From: Pseudofrankia inefficax
GTDB taxonomy: Bacteria; Actinomycetota; Actinomycetes; Frankiales; Frankiaceae
Assembly: GCF_000166135.1 (NCBI RefSeq)
Contig: NC_014666.1
Location: 8,060,001 to 8,124,000, forward strand
Length of the DNA stretch: 64,000 nt
Direction: 5' to 3'
Position numbers and translations under genes: made by a program. This document shows, piece by piece, positions 60,504 to 64,000 of this stretch; the first letter of the stretch is position 1, and each line of letters begins with the position of its first letter. The notes under the pieces were generated by a model that saw nothing but the letters and a program-made list of their open reading frames with translations, did not search any database and was not told where the DNA came from.

Positions 60504-62761
60504 CTGCCCGCGCGCCCGCCGACCGACATCGCGGCCGAGGCCGGGGCCGCCGTTTGGGCGGCCATCCAGTCGGCGAGCTCGATCGGCGCCGCGACGGCGC
60601 CCTCCGCACGAAGGTGCGCGTGCAGAGCCATGAGCACCTCAGGTCGGCAAACCGGCGGATCGGCGTCACCACGCGCCCTGCGGCGCGAAAGGACGAGCCC
60701 AGCCCAATGGTCGATCCGTTGGGGCTCCGCCACGATCAGGTCGTGGTACAGCAGCGACGCGCCCGTCGTCTGCCCGGTGAGCAGGAGCAGGTCCGCGGGT
60801 GAGGCGGCGGGAAGCACCGGGCCCAGCCGGAATGGTTCCTCGAGAAACTGTTCGAAGCGCTCCGGCTCGCGCAGCCGCAGATAGCTCAGGCTGAGTCGAC
60901 CGGGCGCGACGAACCTCGGAGCGGTGGGAGCAAGGTCATCCGGCGGGGTGGGGCCGATGGCGGCCACCGCGCCAGGGCCACCGCTTGAGGGGACGCCGCT
61001 TGAGGGGAGGCCGTCTGAGGGGACACCGCCCGCGCTGATGCTGCTCGCGGGCAGCGACGGACAGGGCTGCCCGGCCCGCCAGGCCGCGCCGAGCGCGGCC
61101 ACGAACGCGGCGCGGGGGCGGACGTTGCGCAGCCGCCACGTGATCCGGTGCTCAGCACTGGCCAGATCCGCCAGGGCCACGACATCCTCGGGCACGTCGC
61201 CACCGGCGATCGCCGCAAGCCCCCGCCGCATGCCGCCCACGAAGCGCTCACCCAGACCCGTGAGCACCCCCGAGCTCAGCAGGGTGGCCATCACCCCGGG
61301 GAGCTCGGCCCGCCATCGTGCGTACTCGAACTGAGCCAGCCGGCCGCCGGCCCCCCGGACCGTCGACCGATGGTCGTTCCAGAAGTCGGTGAGCGCCAGG
61401 AACGCGAAGGCTCCCTGGGTCAGGCCCGGCACCGGTCGAGGGTCACGGCGCCAGGGCGAGTAGTGGACCGCCCGCCTGTCCGGCTCGAAAAGCGGCACCA
61501 GGCCGAGGAGCGCCGACAGCCGGCTGTGGGCGAGCTCGTGGATGAGCGACGCGGCGAGGGCCAGTCCGCTGTGCGGGAGAGTGAGGGAGACGGCTCCGAA
61601 CGCGTCCGCGGACGAGGCGCTCAGTACCTCGGCGTCGTTTGGTGCACGCAGCGGGATGAGCGACGCGAGGGCAGACGCGATCATCGAGGCGCGGCCGCGA
61701 TGGTGCGTCACGAGCAGTTCCCAGGCCTCATCGAGCCGGCGACGCCACACAGCCAGCTCGCCGTCGTCGAGCCGGGGCGCCGGCGGGACGTGGTTGAACG
61801 AGCGGAACGGGTCGATGTCGTCGAGGTCGACGACCAGACGGCAGCCGTCGACCTCACTGACCAGAGTCCTCAGCGGCAGCCAGGCCGGACCGCCCGGACC
61901 GCCCGCGGCGCCGGCCTCCGCGACCACCGCCAGCGCCCGGTGGACAACTCCGGTGCCGGTGCCCGCCCGGTCTCCGGGACGGGCGTCGAGCTCAAGCTCG
62001 AACCGCGCCAGGACCTCCGGCGTCCCGCTGTGCGCCAGCACCGACAGTGTGGCCCGGCGCGGGCCGGCCCGCCGCTCGTCGGGCGGCCGATCCCCAGGCG
62101 TCTGTCTCCCGGAGCCCTGTCCGACCGGTGGCTGTTCGATCGGTGGGAAGGTGACGCGGATCCGGACCCAGCCGGACAGTCCCGGGACCGTCGCCAGCCC
62201 CAGCGTCGGAAATGCCAGCGCACCGTCCAGGGCGTGCGCGACGACGTCGCACTCGCGGCCGAGGAGCAGGGCCGCTGCGGCCGACAAGGTGCCGAAACAG
62301 CCCAGCTGCGCGGCCAGGGTGCCGGAGCCAAGGCCGGCCCGACGCCGCGGCGCTTCCGGCCGGTTCGTCTCTGGGCCATGCCCGAACAGCAGTCGCAGGC
62401 AGCCCATCCCCCAGGCACCGATCTGCGGGTGCAGCAGCAGCCGGTCCACCTCGGCTCGATCCGCCCGGTGCGACGCCCGCAGCTGCGCCAACGACGCGTC
62501 GAGCTCTGCGAGCCCGGCCAGGTCAGGGCGGCGTTCCGCGGCGGCGCCGGCGAGCGCCTGGATGAGCAGCATGCGCCGGCTGAGCTGCCCGGCTCGCAGC
62601 GTGGCGAGGTCTCCGTGGCCGGCGGCGATGGCGTCGAACTCGTCAACGGCGAGGCGATGCCTGGTCAGGCCCGGGTGGCCGCTCGGGCGCGACTCGGCCG
62701 CGGACGCCTGCCCCGCGGGGTCGCCGGCAGGTTCGGTCGGCCCAGGGTCAGTAGTCAGCAC
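60434..62761 (-). CDS. HExxH-motif peptide-modification protein
   Basis: A 775-residue protein from GTG 62761, which overlaps the radical SAM stop by seven bases. The name-giving motif is His408-Glu-Leu-Ala-His412 in SLIHELAHSRLSALLG. The region before holds an HALDGALAFPTLGLAT segment typical of the FxSxx-associated HExxH family. These proteins have been linked to iron- and 2-oxoglutarate-dependent beta-hydroxylation of peptides; that this copy does so is inference. A Ser/Gly/Pro linker near residues ~570-600 is built from ~15-base tandem repeats. Its last 70 bases overlap the FxsT-like gene on the other strand. Confidence 0.82.
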   Translation of the reverse strand: MLTTDPGPTEPAGDPAGQASAAESRPSGHPGLTRHRLAVDEFDAIAAGHGDLATLRAGQLSRRMLLIQALAGAAAERRPDLAGLAELDASLAQLRASHRADRAEVDRLLLHPQIGAWGMGCLRLLFGHGPETNRPEAPRRRAGLGSGTLAAQLGCFGTLSAAAALLLGRECDVVAHALDGALAFPTLGLATVPGLSGWVRIRVTFPPIEQPPVGQGSGRQTPGDRPPDERRAGPRRATLSVLAHSGTPEVLARFELELDARPGDRAGTGTGVVHRALAVVAEAGAAGGPGGPAWLPLRTLVSEVDGCRLVVDLDDIDPFRSFNHVPPAPRLDDGELAVWRRRLDEAWELLVTHHRGRASMIASALASLIPLRAPNDAEVLSASSADAFGAVSLTLPHSGLALAASLIHELAHSRLSALLGLVPLFEPDRRAVHYSPWRRDPRPVPGLTQGAFAFLALTDFWNDHRSTVRGAGGRLAQFEYARWRAELPGVMATLLSSGVLTGLGERFVGGMRRGLAAIAGGDVPEDVVALADLASAEHRITWRLRNVRPRAAFVAALGAAWRAGQPCPSLPASSISAGGVPSDGLPSSGVPSSGGPGAVAAIGPTPPDDLAPTAPRFVAPGRLSLSYLRLREPERFEQFLEEPFRLGPVLPAASPADLLLLTGQTTGASLLYHDLIVAEPQRIDHWAGLVLSRRRARGDADPPVCRPEVLMALHAHLRAEGAVAAPIELADWMAAQTAAPASAAMSVGGRAGSHSGDGSNTKSTRTPSATSRTSG
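60990..61035 (-). repeat. Tandem ~15-bp repeats coding for a linker in the HExxH protein
   Basis: Three imperfect copies of a CGCTTGAGGGGACGC-like unit code for a P-S-S/D-G-V type linker (VPSDGLPSSGVPSSGG). Points to slippage at a site under little constraint. Confidence 0.7.
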
Positions 62762-63990
62762 TGGGGCGCCCTCCGCAGGCCGGTGAGATCCGCACGCACA
62801 CGAGCCTCGATATGCCGAACCAGGCGGAAGAGGTCCGGGCAGTAGACGGACGGGTTTCTGAAGCCCGAACCCACCCGATAGCGATGCGGATAGTAGCCAC
62901 CGCCGCAGATGCGACCGACGGAGCACGCCTGGCAGCTCTCACAGAGCGCCTCGGCACCGATCTGCCGGGCGATGATGGACGTCAAGCCGAGCGCGTCGTC
63001 GAAACTGTGGTTGAAGATGTCGAGCCCGGTGGCGGCGGCCCGGTCATAGGCGGACTTCAGTGTGTCCACCTGCTCCACCGCGCCGTCCGTTTCCACCACC
63101 ACCAGCCCAACCGGTGAAAGCCCAATGGCCTCCAGCCGGCTGGCGCCGCCGAGCACGAGCTGAATTATTTCCGCGAAAAGCCGGATGTTGGTCTCCTGTC
63201 GCGGCGCCGAATACCAGCGGTCGAACAGGGGAATCAACCACTCCGCATAGGGAGTGCTCTCGTTGGGAGTTCGCCCGGCGGGCGGAGTGTTCCAGTTACC
63301 ATGCGGGAGCAGGACATCGACGGCCGGCGGCGCCCAGGCGAGGAACTCGTCGTACAGCGCAAGAGGGTCGGTGTCGAGGTCGACGACAGCCAGCAGACCC
63401 GCGAAGATGCGCCGGTAAGGCGCGGACGTCAGGAGCTCCAAGGCCTCGCGCACCCGCGGGTAGCTGCGACGGCCGTCCGCGAACCGGCGATGCCGGTCGT
63501 GGGCGCCGGACGGGCCGTCCAGGCTCACGCAGACCGCGATGTCCCGCTCAACGAGCAGGTCCAGCAACCCGGCTCGCAGGGCGACACCGTTGGTCTGCGT
63601 GACGATCCGCACCCGGACTGGCGGGGGAATCTGTCGGCGCAGCTCGTCAGCCAGCCAGCCGACGAAGTCCGCTCCGGCCAGCAGCGGTTCACCGCCGTGC
63701 AGCACGATCTCGACCTGCGACAGGCCATGGGTGCGGGTGTGCTCGGCAATGCGCCGGATGGCCTGCTCCGCCGTGCGGCGGCTCATTCGGGGCGGTTGTC
63801 GGCGCCACCCGCTGTCCGCCGCCGAGTAGACGTAGCAATAGTCGCACGCCAGGTTGCACCGGCTGTGGATCTTGAGAATGAACTGACGGAACGGTCGGGC
63901 CCGCCAGCCACGCTCACGCAGCGCAGCCACGTCGAGAAGATCGCGCGGCCATTCTGGCGGGCTGGCCGGGGTCTGCGCGGGGCCGGCCAC
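62755..63990 (-). CDS. fxsB: FxsB-like radical SAM/SPASM peptide maturase
   Basis: A 411-residue radical SAM enzyme. The [4Fe-4S] motif CxxxCxxC is at Cys45, Cys49, Cys52 in HSRCNLACDYCYVYSAADS; HGGEPLLAG and VSLDGPSGAHDRHR follow. The C-terminal SPASM region has Cys350, 353, 356, 362 and 384, ending in GGGYYPHRYRVGSGFRNPSVYCPDLFRL-type sequence (given here in two parts: GGGYYPHRYRVG and FRNPSVYCPDLF). The family crosslinks residues in ribosomal peptides to give cyclophanes. The GTG at 63990 is the first visible start, but no stop occurs upstream before the window edge, so the gene may begin outside. Overlaps the HExxH gene; operon. Confidence 0.85.
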   Translation of the reverse strand: MAGPAQTPASPPEWPRDLLDVAALRERGWRARPFRQFILKIHSRCNLACDYCYVYSAADSGWRRQPPRMSRRTAEQAIRRIAEHTRTHGLSQVEIVLHGGEPLLAGADFVGWLADELRRQIPPPVRVRIVTQTNGVALRAGLLDLLVERDIAVCVSLDGPSGAHDRHRRFADGRRSYPRVREALELLTSAPYRRIFAGLLAVVDLDTDPLALYDEFLAWAPPAVDVLLPHGNWNTPPAGRTPNESTPYAEWLIPLFDRWYSAPRQETNIRLFAEIIQLVLGGASRLEAIGLSPVGLVVVETDGAVEQVDTLKSAYDRAAATGLDIFNHSFDDALGLTSIIARQIGAEALCESCQACSVGRICGGGYYPHRYRVGSGFRNPSVYCPDLFRLVRHIEARVRADLTGLRRAPQC

Positions 63991-64000
63991 AGCGGGATCA

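Overview
The window is very GC-rich, densely coded actinomycete DNA with GC at third codon positions, many GTG starts and several start sites with no room for a leader. Large LAL-type LuxR ATPases, an FxSxx-COOH peptide system, a class F sortase with a DUF4397 partner and many small catabolic genes each with its own regulator suggest a member of the Frankiaceae (Frankia, Pseudofrankia or Parafrankia). That placement is inferred from gene content and protein style; no rRNA, tRNA or marker gene is present. There is no phage, insertion sequence or CRISPR array.

Left part (1-16 kb): an NlpC/P60 cell-wall hydrolase, a DUF305 lipoprotein, a BlaI repressor with its M56 metalloprotease, a LAL regulator, an NCS1 permease, a three-GAF histidine kinase with its response regulator, a lone receiver protein and a second LAL regulator.

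Middle part (15-50 kb): accessory metabolism and transport. It holds a TDT transporter plus DHA2 exporter, a SnoaL-like protein, an aquaporin, a SpoIIE phosphatase, a tandem pair of LAL paralogues of which the upstream copy has lost its HTH, several oxidoreductases and alpha/beta hydrolases, an epoxide hydrolase with a MarR regulator, an ECF sigma/anti-sigma pair, a Rieske-glutamate synthase fusion, an AraC/SDR/MFS group, a sulfite-oxidase-like enzyme, an LpqC-like esterase under a MarR operator, a metallo-beta-lactamase-fold protein, a DUF4397/sortase F pair, and a MocR regulator divergent from an AhpD-like protein. This part also carries clear decay: two frameshifted genes (aquaporin, zinc alcohol dehydrogenase) and three gene remnants (quinone oxidoreductase, SDR, ABC substrate-binding protein) that are visible only by reading across frames and stops.

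Right part (50.5-64 kb): the most interesting stretch, made almost entirely of conflict-type signalling and peptide-modification genes. A DUF4062-NB-ARC-WD40 STAND protein converges on a two-gene operon encoding a SIR2-like protein and an nSTAND1-TPR ATPase. Divergent from that operon is an FxsT-type NB-ARC/TPR protein, whose 3' end overlaps head-on with an operon encoding an FxsB-type radical SAM/SPASM enzyme and a HExxH peptide-modifying protein. The FxSxx-COOH precursor is not in the window and would be expected just beyond the right edge. Together these look like a candidate defence or self-recognition locus in which STAND switches, a SIR2 effector and a modified peptide may work as one system. 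The last statement is inference.
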